Of a stretch of DNA of 14,972 nucleotides, positions 8,031-14,972 are shown in pieces. A program made the translations under genes and the position numbers. Origin of the DNA: an uncultured Bacteroides sp. (GTDB lineage: Bacteria; Bacteroidota; Bacteroidia; Bacteroidales; UBA11471); NCBI GenBank assembly GCA_905210875.1, contig CAJLYN010000035.1:1-14972 (forward strand), written 5' to 3'. The notes below the pieces were generated by a model that had not been told where the DNA came from, did no database searches, and worked only from the letters and a program-made list of their open reading frames with translations. The first letter of the stretch is position 1; each line of letters begins with the position of its first letter.

Positions 8031-9091
8031 TTAGTAAAGGAGTATCTTTTGCAGTTGTTGGCGCTTTTCGGGCGTAAGGTTTATCTCTTTTTCGAGATAA
8101 TTCTGTATGCTCCCGTATTTCTGCTTGATGCGGCGTATGGCGCAGAAGAGGTGCCGTTTGCGTACGGTCATGAGGGCAGTGGCGGCTTCTTGTGTGTCGC
8201 TGGAACAGTTGACGCTGTCGAACAAGATGGCGCGGCGGTCGAGATAGTGATTGCTCAGGGTGAAGTCGTCGTAGATGGTCTCTTCGGGAACGTCGAGGGC
8301 TGCCAGTATCAGAGCACTGGCAAAACCTACATAATCTTTGCCGAATTTGTCGCTGAGAATGACCGGATAGCTGTTTTCGTCGAGAAGCAGATCGAACATC
8401 TCGCGATAGCGGGGTATGCCCGAGTCGATGAGGGTGATGAAGAGGTCTTGCAGGAAGATGTTGGCGTCGCCGCGACGCAGGGTTTCACTGCTCAGCCGGT
8501 CATATACGTGGCTCGATGTGATGAGATTGATGGGTAAGTGTTTTACCTGACCTATTTTCAAATCTTTCTTAGGTGCGTGGAAACGCGACAAATCCGAAAA
8601 GTCGATGAGTGTGCCGATGCCGAGGCTGTTTATTTTCTTTATGCCGAGGCTGTCGATGTTCTGCAAGCAGCCCGAGCGGAAGATGTAGCCCCATTTGACG
8701 GCTTTTTTTTGGCGTTTTCATAGCCGCCCAAGTCTCTCAGGTTGCAGATGTTCTCGATGTTGGGGGCGCGGGAAGCGACTATGCGTTGGTTTTTTTTGTC
8801 AAATTGCAGGAGAAAGTAGTAGCGGGTGTCGGGTGTCTTGTCGAGCGTGATGTCGCAGATTTTATCGGAGATTTTGCAACGGGCCACCCGGTCGCTTTTG
8901 TCGAAATGTTTGGAGTCGGTCGAGGCGTAGATTTGTACATAGCCGTGAGTCTCGGGCCAAACCTCCCATTTGATAATATAGCATGAGTCGTTAACACTCT
9001 CGCATATCGTCTCTATATCAAAGAGTTGAGTGGAGCAAGAGGTTAAGGCCAGAAAGAAGACCCATATACATTTGGACAAGTGTTTCGCCAT
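8031..9091 (-). pseudogene. Frameshifted lipoprotein of the tyrosine-phosphatase-3 (Y_phosphatase3) family with degenerate active site
   Basis: Two overlapping frames on this strand form one gene. The first part (start ATG 9091, MAKHLSK) has a lipoprotein signal peptide with lipobox LTSC. Next come a beta-rich fibronectin-III-like segment and the family motif NLRDLGGY. At an A8 run (8703-8710) the frame breaks. One extra A would give KKKAVKWGYIFRSGCLQN and continue unbroken to the stop at 8031, as a protein of about 353 residues. The downstream frame is open and family-like, so the gene is otherwise not decayed. The catalytic loop, HC(T/S)AGKDRTG in active relatives, reads LSDKFGKDYVGF here. 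The nucleophile Cys is Asp and the Arg is Tyr, so phosphatase activity is unlikely even if the frame is restored. It would be anchored in the periplasm or outer membrane. The frameshift may be a sequencing error, slippage or a true mutation. Confidence 0.75.
8703..8710 (-). other. A8 homopolymer at the frameshift; contains an A_AAA_AAG slippery heptamer
   Basis: On the coding strand the codons are GCC AAA AAA AAG CCG; homologous reading requires GCC GTC AAA TGG after the run. A -1 shift on A_AAA_AAG, the slippery sequence known from dnaX, or transcripts with nine A, would restore the frame. Upstream reading without the shift stops at 8639. Confidence 0.7.
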
Positions 9092-9114
9092 GTGTGATTC
9101 CGGTTGTGATAAGG

Positions 9115-9142
9115 CAAAGGTAGTCAAATATTTAGACCTTTG
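9115..9142 (-). promoter_or_regulatory. Promoter of the phosphatase-like lipoprotein, inside an inverted repeat
   Basis: The minus strand has TACCTTTG (9115-9122), an exact TAnnTTTG box, 23 bases before the ATG at 9091. A TTTG lies 22 bases further upstream, close to the usual -33 spacing. The box also forms one arm of a 7-base perfect inverted repeat (CAAAGGT 9115-9121, ACCTTTG 9136-9142), a possible operator. The position supports 9091 as the start rather than the in-frame ATG at 9127, which would lie upstream of this promoter. Confidence 0.55.
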
Positions 9143-9178
9143 TCCAAACTTTAATTCCTTTAAATATTATTATACCGG

Positions 9179-9196
9179 GTAAACAAAAAAGTTTAC
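9179..9196. repeat. Inverted repeat overlapping the pfkB-like stop codon
   Basis: GTAAAC (9179-9184) and GTTTAC (9191-9196) flank A6. It could form a short AT-rich hairpin at the end of the sugar kinase mRNA. It is not a classical terminator, because the stem is weak and the T run is in the loop. Confidence 0.4.
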
Positions 9197-10131
9197 AATT
9201 GTCCTTGCTTGACACGTGCGGCAAAATCTGAAGAGATGTAGTTGTCGAACGATTGGCAAACCTCTGATGCAAAAGAGTTTCCGCATTTCAATATGGTTTC
9301 CCATTGGTCGAGCGAGAGCGTGGAGAGTTCTTCGCGGAAAATGTTTTTTTGATACAGGGCGAAGAGTATGCCAGCGTTAAAATTGTCTCCGGCACCGATG
9401 GTGCTCACGGTCTTTATCTTCGGGGTATCGACGTGGCGGTGTCCGGCGCGGCAGAAGATGTCGGCTCCCCGGCTGCCGTCGGTAAAGATGAAGTTGGGTG
9501 TGTCAAAGGAGATGCGCTGGCGGTAGAGTTTCTCGGGGTCGCTCTCGTTGAGGAGGGTCTGGAAGTCTTCGGCCGAGCCACGGACGATGTCGGCGTATTC
9601 GAGATTTTCGATGAAGGCGGGCATGATGCGCAAGGCTTCGTGTGCGTGCGAGGGACGGAAGTTGATGTCGTAGTAGATGATGGCCTTCTGCTCCCGGGCG
9701 TAGGCGATAAACTCTTGCAATTTTTCTCGAAGGGTGGGGTCTACGGCATAGTAGGAGCCAAAGATGACGAGGTCGTCGGCTTCGACAATGGGCCATGCAA
9801 AGTTGAGCCTTTTCTGCGGATAGTGTTGGTAAAAGGCGTATTGGGCGTCGTTGTTTTCTCCCAAAAAGGCCAGCGAGACGGGCGATTGCGAATAGCCGTC
9901 GTCGAAGAGGTCGACATTGTCGGTGGGCAGGCCGTTTTCACGCATGAAGTCGAGAATGATGTGCCCTACGGTGTCGTTGCCTATTTCGGTGATGAACCGT
10001 GATGGAATGCCCAAGCGGCCCAATGAAATCATGGAGTTGAACGTTGAGCCACCGGGCACAGCATGGGTAGGCTGTCCGTTTTTGAAGATGATGTCGAGAA
10101 TCGTTTCGCCGATGCCGATGATTTTGCGCAT
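9193..10131 (-). CDS. PfkB/ribokinase-family carbohydrate kinase (fructokinase-like)
   Basis: This 312-residue cytoplasmic sugar kinase transfers ATP phosphate to a sugar or sugar derivative. The first PfkB signature is around VPGGSTFNSMISLGRLG (about 25-41). The DxNxR motif is YYDINFRP (D155, N157, R159). The second signature is TIGAGDNFNAGILFAL, with the anion hole GAG and catalytic base D249. Length and motif order are normal. I chose the ATG at 10131 (MRKIIGIGETILDIIF) because PfkB proteins begin with this beta strand; the longer frame to 10230 adds an N-terminus unlike the family that overlaps the SIS gene. It starts 16 bases after the SIS gene stop, so the two are almost surely one operon. 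Fructokinase is the closest general resemblance, but the substrate cannot be fixed. Confidence 0.92.
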   Translation of the reverse strand: MRKIIGIGETILDIIFKNGQPTHAVPGGSTFNSMISLGRLGIPSRFITEIGNDTVGHIILDFMRENGLPTDNVDLFDDGYSQSPVSLAFLGENNDAQYAFYQHYPQKRLNFAWPIVEADDLVIFGSYYAVDPTLREKLQEFIAYAREQKAIIYYDINFRPSHAHEALRIMPAFIENLEYADIVRGSAEDFQTLLNESDPEKLYRQRISFDTPNFIFTDGSRGADIFCRAGHRHVDTPKIKTVSTIGAGDNFNAGILFALYQKNIFREELSTLSLDQWETILKCGNSFASEVCQSFDNYISSDFAARVKQGQL

Positions 10132-10147
10132 GGTAGGTATGATTTTG

Positions 10148-10768
10148 TTATTTAAGGTTCTGTTCCGATTGTTCCCGAGAGCGTTGCCCGAGATAGCCTC
10201 CGTGGTGACGCAGGGCGTATTGGGCGGCATCGAAGCCGGTTTCTTGCATAACGCTTACTACGAGTATGTCGCCGATGACGGTCATCATCGTAGTTGAGGT
10301 TGTGGGGGTGAGGCCCAGGGGGCATACTTCGGCCGGGGCTCCGGTATAGAGGCAGACGTCGGACTTCTGGGCCAACTCACTGTGGTCGTTGCCGGTGATG
10401 ACGATGAATTGCAGTTCGGGTCTTAAACGCTTGGCCAGGGTGAGCAGTTCGAGAATTTCCCGCGTTTTGCCCGAGTTGGAGATAACCAGCATGATGTCGT
10501 TCTCCTGTAAGATGCCCAGGTCGCCGTGTTGGGCTTCGCTGGGGTGCAGAAACACGGCGGGTGTGCCGGTCGAACAGAAGGTGGTGGCAATGTTCATGGC
10601 GATTTGGCCGGCCTTGCCCATGCCGCTGGTTACCAGTTTGCCCTTTTTGCGGTGTACCTGTTCGACGATGAGTGCGACAGCTTTTTCGTATTGGTCGCTT
10701 ATCGGTATGTGGAGAATGGCGTCTGCCTCTTGTTGGAGAATGACTTCGATTTGTGCTTGTGAGGTCAT
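10148..10768 (-). CDS. Single-domain SIS sugar isomerase, D-arabinose-5-phosphate isomerase-like (KpsF/GutQ family)
   Basis: This 206-residue SIS-domain protein resembles the isomerase half of KdsD/KpsF, which converts ribulose 5-phosphate to arabinose 5-phosphate, the first step toward Kdo of LPS. Seen are SGMGKAGQIAMNIATTF (K52), STGTPAVFLHPSEAQHGDLG (H75, H81), VISNSGKTREI, LGLTPTTSTTMMTVIGD and the KpsF-type end ALRHHGGYLG. In that end motif H188 aligns with the conserved catalytic His of KdsD. The C-terminal CBS pair of E. coli KdsD is absent. This is not a truncation: single-domain isomerases of this type have been described in Bacteroides fragilis. Start ATG 10768; a near-consensus promoter lies 35 bases upstream. 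It is the first gene of an operon with the PfkB kinase. A different phosphosugar substrate remains possible. Confidence 0.88.
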   Translation of the reverse strand: MTSQAQIEVILQQEADAILHIPISDQYEKAVALIVEQVHRKKGKLVTSGMGKAGQIAMNIATTFCSTGTPAVFLHPSEAQHGDLGILQENDIMLVISNSGKTREILELLTLAKRLRPELQFIVITGNDHSELAQKSDVCLYTGAPAEVCPLGLTPTTSTTMMTVIGDILVVSVMQETGFDAAQYALRHHGGYLGQRSREQSEQNLK

Positions 10769-10802
10769 ATCAGTTTAGGTGGGTAGGTATGAATCGTTTT
10801 TA

Positions 10803-10810
10803 CGAAGGTA
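10803..10810 (-). promoter_or_regulatory. Probable -7 box for the SIS-pfkB operon
   Basis: The minus strand reads TACCTTCG, seven of eight to TAnnTTTG, about 35 bases before the ATG at 10768. A small hairpin (TTTCTC/GAGAAA, 10831-10847) lies just upstream, in the divergent intergenic region shared with the M16 peptidase gene. There is no clear -33 box. Confidence 0.4.
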
Positions 10811-10894
10811 CGTATTTTCTCGTGAATCTTTTTCTCTTTTTGAGAAATTCTCTGCCTCGACCTGTTTTTCTTTTTCGGCTTCGGTTTATTGTCG

Positions 10895-10902
10895 TACTTT
10901 TG
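10895..10902 (+). promoter_or_regulatory. -7 box for the M16 peptidase gene
   Basis: TACTTTTG is an exact TAnnTTTG match, 21 bases before the ATG at 10924. It is preceded by a pyrimidine-rich stretch without an obvious TTTG. It points right, away from the SIS operon. Confidence 0.58.
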
Positions 10903-10923
10903 CTCCTGAAATAATGTTTGTTT

Positions 10924-12147
10924 ATGACCGACTATTCCACCTTTACCCTGCCCAACGGGTTGCGTATGATATATCAGCAGGTACCTTCGCAGGTATCTTA
11001 TGCAGGATTTACCGTCAATGCCGGTTCGCGCGATGAGGCCGCTGGTGAAGATGGTCTGGCCCATTTTGTGGAGCACCTTCTTTTCAAGGGAACCTCCCGC
11101 CGCCGGTCGTGGCACATTCTCAACCGCATGGAGACGGTGGGCGGTGAACTCAATGCCTATACGACGAAGGAGGAGACGGTCATCTACACGGTCTTCCTGT
11201 CGGAACATCTGACACGGGCCGTCGAGTTGATGAGCGACCTTCTGTTGCACTCCCGTTTCCCGACCGGTGAGGTGGAACGCGAGGTGGAGGTGATTCTTGA
11301 CGAAATCAACTCCTATCGTGATACTCCCTCGGAATTGATTTACGACGACTTCGAGAATGCACTCTTTGGCGGTCATGCCCTGGGTCATAACATATTGGGC
11401 GACAGCGATACGCTGCTCTCCTTCTCGCCGGCCGACGGCTTGCGGTTTCTGCACACGCATTACACGGCCTCGCGCATGGTGTTTTTCTATCGCGGGGCAT
11501 TGCCTTTCAAGCGGGTGGTCTCGGCGCTCCAACGCTATATGGGTGAGTGCGGGGAGGGCGAACCGTCACAGCATCGCGAGGCTCCCGGCCGGGGGACGAG
11601 GTTCGAGCGACGGGTGTCACTCGGCACGCATCAGGCCCATGTGCTGGTGGGCAGCCGTTCTTACGATATGTACGACCGTCGCCGCACGGCGCTCTTCCTG
11701 CTCAACAACCTGCTGGGCGGGCCCGGTATGAACAGCCGCCTCAACATTGCCTTGCGTGAGAAGACGGGTTGTGTCTATACGGTGGAGTCGTCGGTGGTGA
11801 CCTATACCGACACGGGAGTCTTCTCGGTCTATTTCGGTACCGACCCTTCGAAGGTCGACCGTTGTCTCGCGCTCCTGTCGCGGGAGTTGCGTCGTCTGCG
11901 GGAGAAGCCTCTCTCCACCCTGCAACTGACTACGGCCAAGCGCCAGTTTATGGGACAGATTGCCGTGGGCACCGAAAACAGCGAGAATATGGCGCTGGGC
12001 ATGGGCAAGGCTTTTCTGCGCTATGGCAAGTACGATTCGCTCACTGAGACGTTTGCCCGCATAGAGGCTGTCTCGGCTGGGGAGTTGTGTGAGGTGGCAA
12101 ACGAAATTTTCGATGAATCGGCGCTTTCGACGCTGATTTATGTGTGA
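10924..12147 (+). CDS. M16-family zinc metallopeptidase (insulinase/processing-peptidase type)
   Basis: This 407-residue protein has the inverted zinc motif HFVEH (H47, E50, H51). The distal zinc ligand is probably E127 in EVEREVEVILDEI, 76 residues after H51, as the family requires. The N-terminal half is the catalytic M16 domain. The C-terminal half is the inactive M16 partner domain (GGPGMNSRLNIALREKTG, followed by TDTGVFSVYFGTDPS). The length matches bacterial M16B proteins that act as dimers, similar to mitochondrial processing peptidase beta. There is no signal peptide, so it is probably cytoplasmic; likely substrates are peptides, but none can be named. I chose the ATG at 10924; a TTG at 10918 is in frame but sits closer to the predicted transcription start and is less likely. 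It is the only gene on this strand, divergent from the SIS operon and convergent with korB. Confidence 0.94.
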   Translation: MTDYSTFTLPNGLRMIYQQVPSQVSYAGFTVNAGSRDEAAGEDGLAHFVEHLLFKGTSRRRSWHILNRMETVGGELNAYTTKEETVIYTVFLSEHLTRAVELMSDLLLHSRFPTGEVEREVEVILDEINSYRDTPSELIYDDFENALFGGHALGHNILGDSDTLLSFSPADGLRFLHTHYTASRMVFFYRGALPFKRVVSALQRYMGECGEGEPSQHREAPGRGTRFERRVSLGTHQAHVLVGSRSYDMYDRRRTALFLLNNLLGGPGMNSRLNIALREKTGCVYTVESSVVTYTDTGVFSVYFGTDPSKVDRCLALLSRELRRLREKPLSTLQLTTAKRQFMGQIAVGTENSENMALGMGKAFLRYGKYDSLTETFARIEAVSAGELCEVANEIFDESALSTLIYV

Positions 12148-12244
12148 TTTTCATCCTTCTCTCTATTTCTCTTCCGGAGTTTCCGCTGCTTTCGGGGCTC
12201 TTTCCGTTTCCCATCTTTGTTTTTCCCCTGCAAGAAAGGCCTCT

Positions 12245-12290
12245 TTTTTAAAAGAAAAAGAAGGGCTGCCGAAACAGACGGCAGCCCTTC
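12245..12290 (-). terminator. Rho-independent terminator of korB
   Basis: A perfect 12-bp stem (12260-12271 with 12279-12290) has a 7-base loop. On the minus strand it is followed by a T-rich tract (TTTTTCTTTT) ending near 12245. It lies 27 bases past the korB stop. On the plus strand the stem is followed by GTGTGTAGGG, so it is a poor terminator for the M16 gene. The rest of the gap 12148-12244 is pyrimidine-rich with no recognisable gene. Confidence 0.88.
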
Positions 12291-12316
12291 GTGTGTAGGG
12301 TGTATGTGATAATGGG

Positions 12317-13309
12317 TTATTTCACTTCCCAGGTATCGCCTTCGAGCAGCAGGTCGCGCAGGGTTTTGTTGGGATTCTTGGCGCGCACGGCATTGACCTG
12401 AGCCTCTACCTCCCGATCGTAGGTGGGAGCTTCGACGTTGCGTATTACGCCCACAGCCAGCGGGAGTTCGTGGCCGTCCATCATGGCGAGCATCTGATGC
12501 ATGATGTCGTTGGCCGCGGTGGCATCGTGGGTGAGAATGTCGTCTATGGTAACGCCGTTTTCACCTACGGTAACGGCTTTGAGTTTATAGCCGTCGAGAA
12601 CGAGACCTTTGTCCATATTCTTGCCGAAGAGCATCTTTTCGCCCTGACGCAGGTGTATGGTGCGGTCGGCCCGGAATTCGCGGTCGGCTACATAGCTGTG
12701 TATCTTGTCGTTGAAGATAACACAGTTTTGGAGTATCTCTACCACGGAGGCTATCATGCCCTCTTTCGATACTTCGAGGTCGACGTCGATGGCGCGGGCA
12801 AAGAAGTGGCCACGGGCGCCGAAGGTAAGTTCGGCGGGAATGAAGGGGTCTTCAACGGTGCCGTAGGGCGACGACTTGGTTACCGCTCCGCGGTCGCTCG
12901 TGGGGGAGTATTGTCCCTTGGTGAGACCGTATATCTTGTTGTTGAGCAGCAGTATGTTGACGTCGACGTTGCGGCGCAAAATGTGTATGAAGTGGTTTCC
13001 GCCGATGGCGAGGAAGTCGCCGTCGCCGCTGACCTGCCACACGGTGAGTGCGGGGTTGGCGGTCTTTACACCTGTGGCGATGGCGGCGGCACGGCCGTGA
13101 ATGGTGTGGAAACCGTAGGTGTTCATGTAGTAAGGCAGGCGCGAGGAGCAGCCGATTCCCGATATGACGGCGATTTCGTGCGGGGGAACGCCCAGTTCGG
13201 CCATGGCCTTTTGCAGGGTGGTTACGATGGCGTGGTCGCCGCAACCGGGGCACCAACGCACATATTGGTCGCTTTTATAGTCTTTTGCGGTATATACTTT
13301 GTTGTCCAT
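12317..13309 (-). CDS. korB: 2-oxoglutarate:ferredoxin oxidoreductase, beta subunit
   Basis: This is the 330-residue TPP-binding beta subunit of a 2-oxoacid:ferredoxin oxidoreductase. With KorA it oxidises 2-oxoglutarate and CoA to succinyl-CoA and reduces ferredoxin, or runs in reverse. The four cluster cysteines are present: C20 and C23 (WCPGCGDH), C54 (GIGCSSR) and C196 (LQNCVIFN). The TPP/Mg site is GDGDFLAIGGNHF (95-107) with the NNKIYGLTKGQ loop. HGRAAAIATG (71-80) is also typical. Full length with ATG at 13309. It follows korA by three bases, so the pair is an operon and probably translationally coupled. No separate ferredoxin-type delta subunit is seen downstream, as expected for the two-subunit form. 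The 2-oxoglutarate assignment over other 2-oxoacids rests on overall resemblance to KorB. Confidence 0.93.
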   Translation of the reverse strand: MDNKVYTAKDYKSDQYVRWCPGCGDHAIVTTLQKAMAELGVPPHEIAVISGIGCSSRLPYYMNTYGFHTIHGRAAAIATGVKTANPALTVWQVSGDGDFLAIGGNHFIHILRRNVDVNILLLNNKIYGLTKGQYSPTSDRGAVTKSSPYGTVEDPFIPAELTFGARGHFFARAIDVDLEVSKEGMIASVVEILQNCVIFNDKIHSYVADREFRADRTIHLRQGEKMLFGKNMDKGLVLDGYKLKAVTVGENGVTIDDILTHDATAANDIMHQMLAMMDGHELPLAVGVIRNVEAPTYDREVEAQVNAVRAKNPNKTLRDLLLEGDTWEVK

Positions 13310-13312
13310 GGG

Positions 13313-14972
13313 TTATTCCTCCATAAGTTTAATGAAATGTTCTTTCAGCTCGCTCTCCATGAACGGCTGGCCTTGTACGCGGTTGAACCGGCTGACAACG
13401 AGTCCCGGTATTTTGCCGCACAACTGTGTGGCAAACTGGCCGTTATTCTGCTCGCATACGACAACTTTCTTGTAGCGTTTCAGCACCTCGGCGGTGTTGG
13501 CGGGCAGCGGGTTGATGTAGTTGAAATGGGCCAATGCCACCTTCTTGCCTTCGTGGTTCAGATCGTTGACTACCGAGTAGAGGTGTCCATAGGTGCCGCC
13601 CCAACCTACGACGAGCAGGTCGGCATCGGGGTTGCCCTTCACTTCGAGGGCGGGTATGCAGTTGGCGATGTAGTCTATCTTGGCCTGCCGCAGGTCGGTC
13701 ATGCGCTGGTGGTTGGCGGGGTCGGTCGATATGGCGCTGGTTACATTGTCTTTTTCAAGACCGCCCAGCCGGTGCATGAAGCCCTCGGTGCCCGGTATGG
13801 CCCAGTAGCGGACGTGTGTCTCGGGGTCGCGTTTGTAGGGTTTCCACCCTTCGGCGAGCATCTCGGGTTTCACGTAGTTGGGTTTGATGTCGGGATATTC
13901 GTTCATGTCGGGAATGCGCCAGGCCGAGGAGCCGTTGGCGATGAATGCGTCGGTGAGCAGAATGACGGGGGTCATGTGTTCGAGCGCTATCTTGGCGGCC
14001 TGGAAGGCCATGTCGAAGCAGTTGGACGGGGTAGAGGCTGCCAGTACGACAACAGGCGATTCGCCGTTGCGGCCGTAGAGGGCTTGCAGCAGGTCGGTCT
14101 GTTCCGACTTGGTGGGCAGACCGGTCGAGGGGCCGCCGCGCTGTACGTCGATGATGACGAGCGGCAGTTCGGCCATGACGGTCAGACCGATGGCTTCGCT
14201 TTTCAAGGCGAGGCCGGGACCCGAGGTCGAGGTGGCGGCCAGGTCGCCGGCAAAGCTGGCACCGATGGCGGTACATACGCCGGCTATCTCGTCTTCGGCC
14301 TGTACCACTTTCACGCCGAGGTCTTTGCGTTTGGCCAGTTCGTGCAGAATGTCGCTGGCGGGGGTGATGGGATAGCTTCCCAGGAAAAGGGGGCGTCCCG
14401 ACTTTTCCGAGGCGGCGATGAGACCCAATGCGGTGGCACGGTTACCGTTGATGTCGGTGTAGATACCTTTCTGTGCATCGCCGGTTTCAACATGGTAGGT
14501 GGTTACCGAGGCGTGGATGTTTCCGCCGTAGTGGTAACCGTCGGTCATGACCTTGATGTTGGCTTCGAGAATCGACGGTTTTTTCGAGAATTTGTTTTGC
14601 AGCAGGTGTTCGGCCTGTTCGAGGGGACGGTCGAAGAGCCAGCAGATGAGGCCGAGAGCAAACATGTTTTTGCACCGCAGTATGGCTTTGTTGTCGAGAC
14701 CCGAGTCGGCGAGAGAGTGTTTCACCATCGAGGTGATGGCAACGGGCACGAGCTGTTGGGTGATGCCCAGTTCGGTAAAGGGGTCGTCGGTTTTGAAGGC
14801 GGCTTTTTCGAGGTCGCTCTTTTCAAAGGAGTCGGTATCGAAGAGTATGACACCGTTGGCTTTGACATATTTTACGTTGGTTTTCAGGGCGGCAGGGTTC
14901 ATGGCTACCAGCACATCGGCTTTGTCGCCGGGGGTGTAGACACCTTTGCCTATGTGTACCTGGAATCCCGAT
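13313..14972 (-). CDS. korA: 2-oxoglutarate:ferredoxin oxidoreductase, alpha (fused gamma-alpha) subunit; 5' end outside window
   Basis: 553 codons are visible and the frame is open to the right edge, so the true start lies outside; the GTG at 14914 is only an internal codon. Upstream of it the frame reads SGFQVHIGKGVYTPGDKADV, part of the N-terminal gamma domain that binds CoA/acyl substrate. Then comes the alpha domain I (LGSYPITPASDILHELA, QAEDEIAGVCTAIGASFAG, TSTSGPGLALKSEAIG, DVQRGGPSTGLPTKSEQTD). The C-terminal transketolase-like domain (LLVVGWGGTYGHLYSVV, FNYINPLPANTAEVL) ends at HFIKLMEE. Full-length family members have about 610-620 residues, so roughly 60 are missing. It is co-transcribed with korB, and the promoter lies beyond the window. 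Confidence 0.94.
   Translation of the reverse strand, partial: SGFQVHIGKGVYTPGDKADVLVAMNPAALKTNVKYVKANGVILFDTDSFEKSDLEKAAFKTDDPFTELGITQQLVPVAITSMVKHSLADSGLDNKAILRCKNMFALGLICWLFDRPLEQAEHLLQNKFSKKPSILEANIKVMTDGYHYGGNIHASVTTYHVETGDAQKGIYTDINGNRATALGLIAASEKSGRPLFLGSYPITPASDILHELAKRKDLGVKVVQAEDEIAGVCTAIGASFAGDLAATSTSGPGLALKSEAIGLTVMAELPLVIIDVQRGGPSTGLPTKSEQTDLLQALYGRNGESPVVVLAASTPSNCFDMAFQAAKIALEHMTPVILLTDAFIANGSSAWRIPDMNEYPDIKPNYVKPEMLAEGWKPYKRDPETHVRYWAIPGTEGFMHRLGGLEKDNVTSAISTDPANHQRMTDLRQAKIDYIANCIPALEVKGNPDADLLVVGWGGTYGHLYSVVNDLNHEGKKVALAHFNYINPLPANTAEVLKRYKKVVVCEQNNGQFATQLCGKIPGLVVSRFNRVQGQPFMESELKEHFIKLMEE

Noticed and set aside
8031..8666. A separate 211-residue gene starting at 8666
   Set aside because: Its first residues are the middle of a phosphatase-like domain and its proper N-terminus lies in the neighbouring frame just upstream, so it is the second half of a frameshifted gene.
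10132..10230. Longer N-terminus for the PfkB kinase (start at 10230)
   Set aside because: The extra 33 residues do not resemble the family and overlap the SIS gene end; the ATG at 10131 starts the first beta strand.
10831..10847. Hairpin TTTCTC/GAGAAA between the divergent SIS and M16 genes
   Set aside because: Short and AT-rich within a low-complexity pyrimidine stretch; it could occur by chance and is not called as an operator or terminator.
10914..10923. ATG at 10914 or TTG at 10918 as start of the M16 peptidase
   Set aside because: The ATG at 10914 is out of frame. The TTG is in frame but weak, and only about nine bases from the predicted transcription start; the ATG at 10924 is better.
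1..14972. tRNA, rRNA, CRISPR, insertion sequence, prophage or defence genes
   Set aside because: Looked for and not seen: no cloverleaf-like sequence, no regular repeats, and no transposase, integrase or nuclease-type protein.

Overview
The window is mostly a Bacteroidales chromosome segment (about 1360-14972). A foreign piece at the left end (1 to about 1350) looks like high-GC Clostridia DNA. The Bacteroidales assignment rests on family content: a 679-residue MetRS with a C-terminal tRNA-binding domain, a GH3-family protein, a single-domain KpsF-like isomerase and a two-subunit KorAB. It also rests on repeated TAnnTTTG promoter boxes, the Bacteroidota -7 element, with no strong Shine-Dalgarno sequences. 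A Barnesiella-like lineage would fit the moderately high GC, but the genus cannot be fixed by reading alone. The left piece differs: GC rises visibly, third codon positions are nearly all G or C, and the response regulator has a perfect AGGAGG ribosome binding site.

Layout from left to right. 1-632 (-): partial OmpR-type response regulator. 656 to about 1350 (-): C-terminal part of an unrecognised helical protein. It is fused in frame, at about 1345-1365, to the N-terminal two thirds of a Wzx-type flippase (to 2383, -). The junction is most simply an assembly chimera. Then come a strong terminator (2394-2428), metG (-), a GH3 acyl-adenylate-type enzyme (-) and a DEAD-box RNA helicase with a DbpA-like C-terminus (-). 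Next is a lipoprotein of the tyrosine-phosphatase-3 family (-), interrupted by a one-base frameshift in an A8 run and lacking the catalytic Cys and Arg. It is followed by a PfkB sugar kinase and a single-domain arabinose-5-phosphate-isomerase-like SIS protein (both -, one operon), then a divergent M16 zinc peptidase (+). A terminator and korB-korA (-) finish the window, with korA running off the right edge.

Probable transcription units: korA-korB; SIS-pfkB; the phosphatase-like lipoprotein alone; the helicase alone; GH3-metG, ending at the terminator; then wzx. The genes are housekeeping or central metabolism (aminoacylation, RNA remodelling, 2-oxoglutarate oxidation with ferredoxin) plus envelope functions (flippase, probable Kdo precursor supply, lipoprotein). 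No stretch over 300 bases lacks a gene. I saw no tRNA, rRNA, CRISPR array, transposase or phage gene. The points most worth a second look are the chimeric junction and the frameshifted, catalytically degenerate phosphatase-like lipoprotein. I did not find a clearly new multi-gene system.
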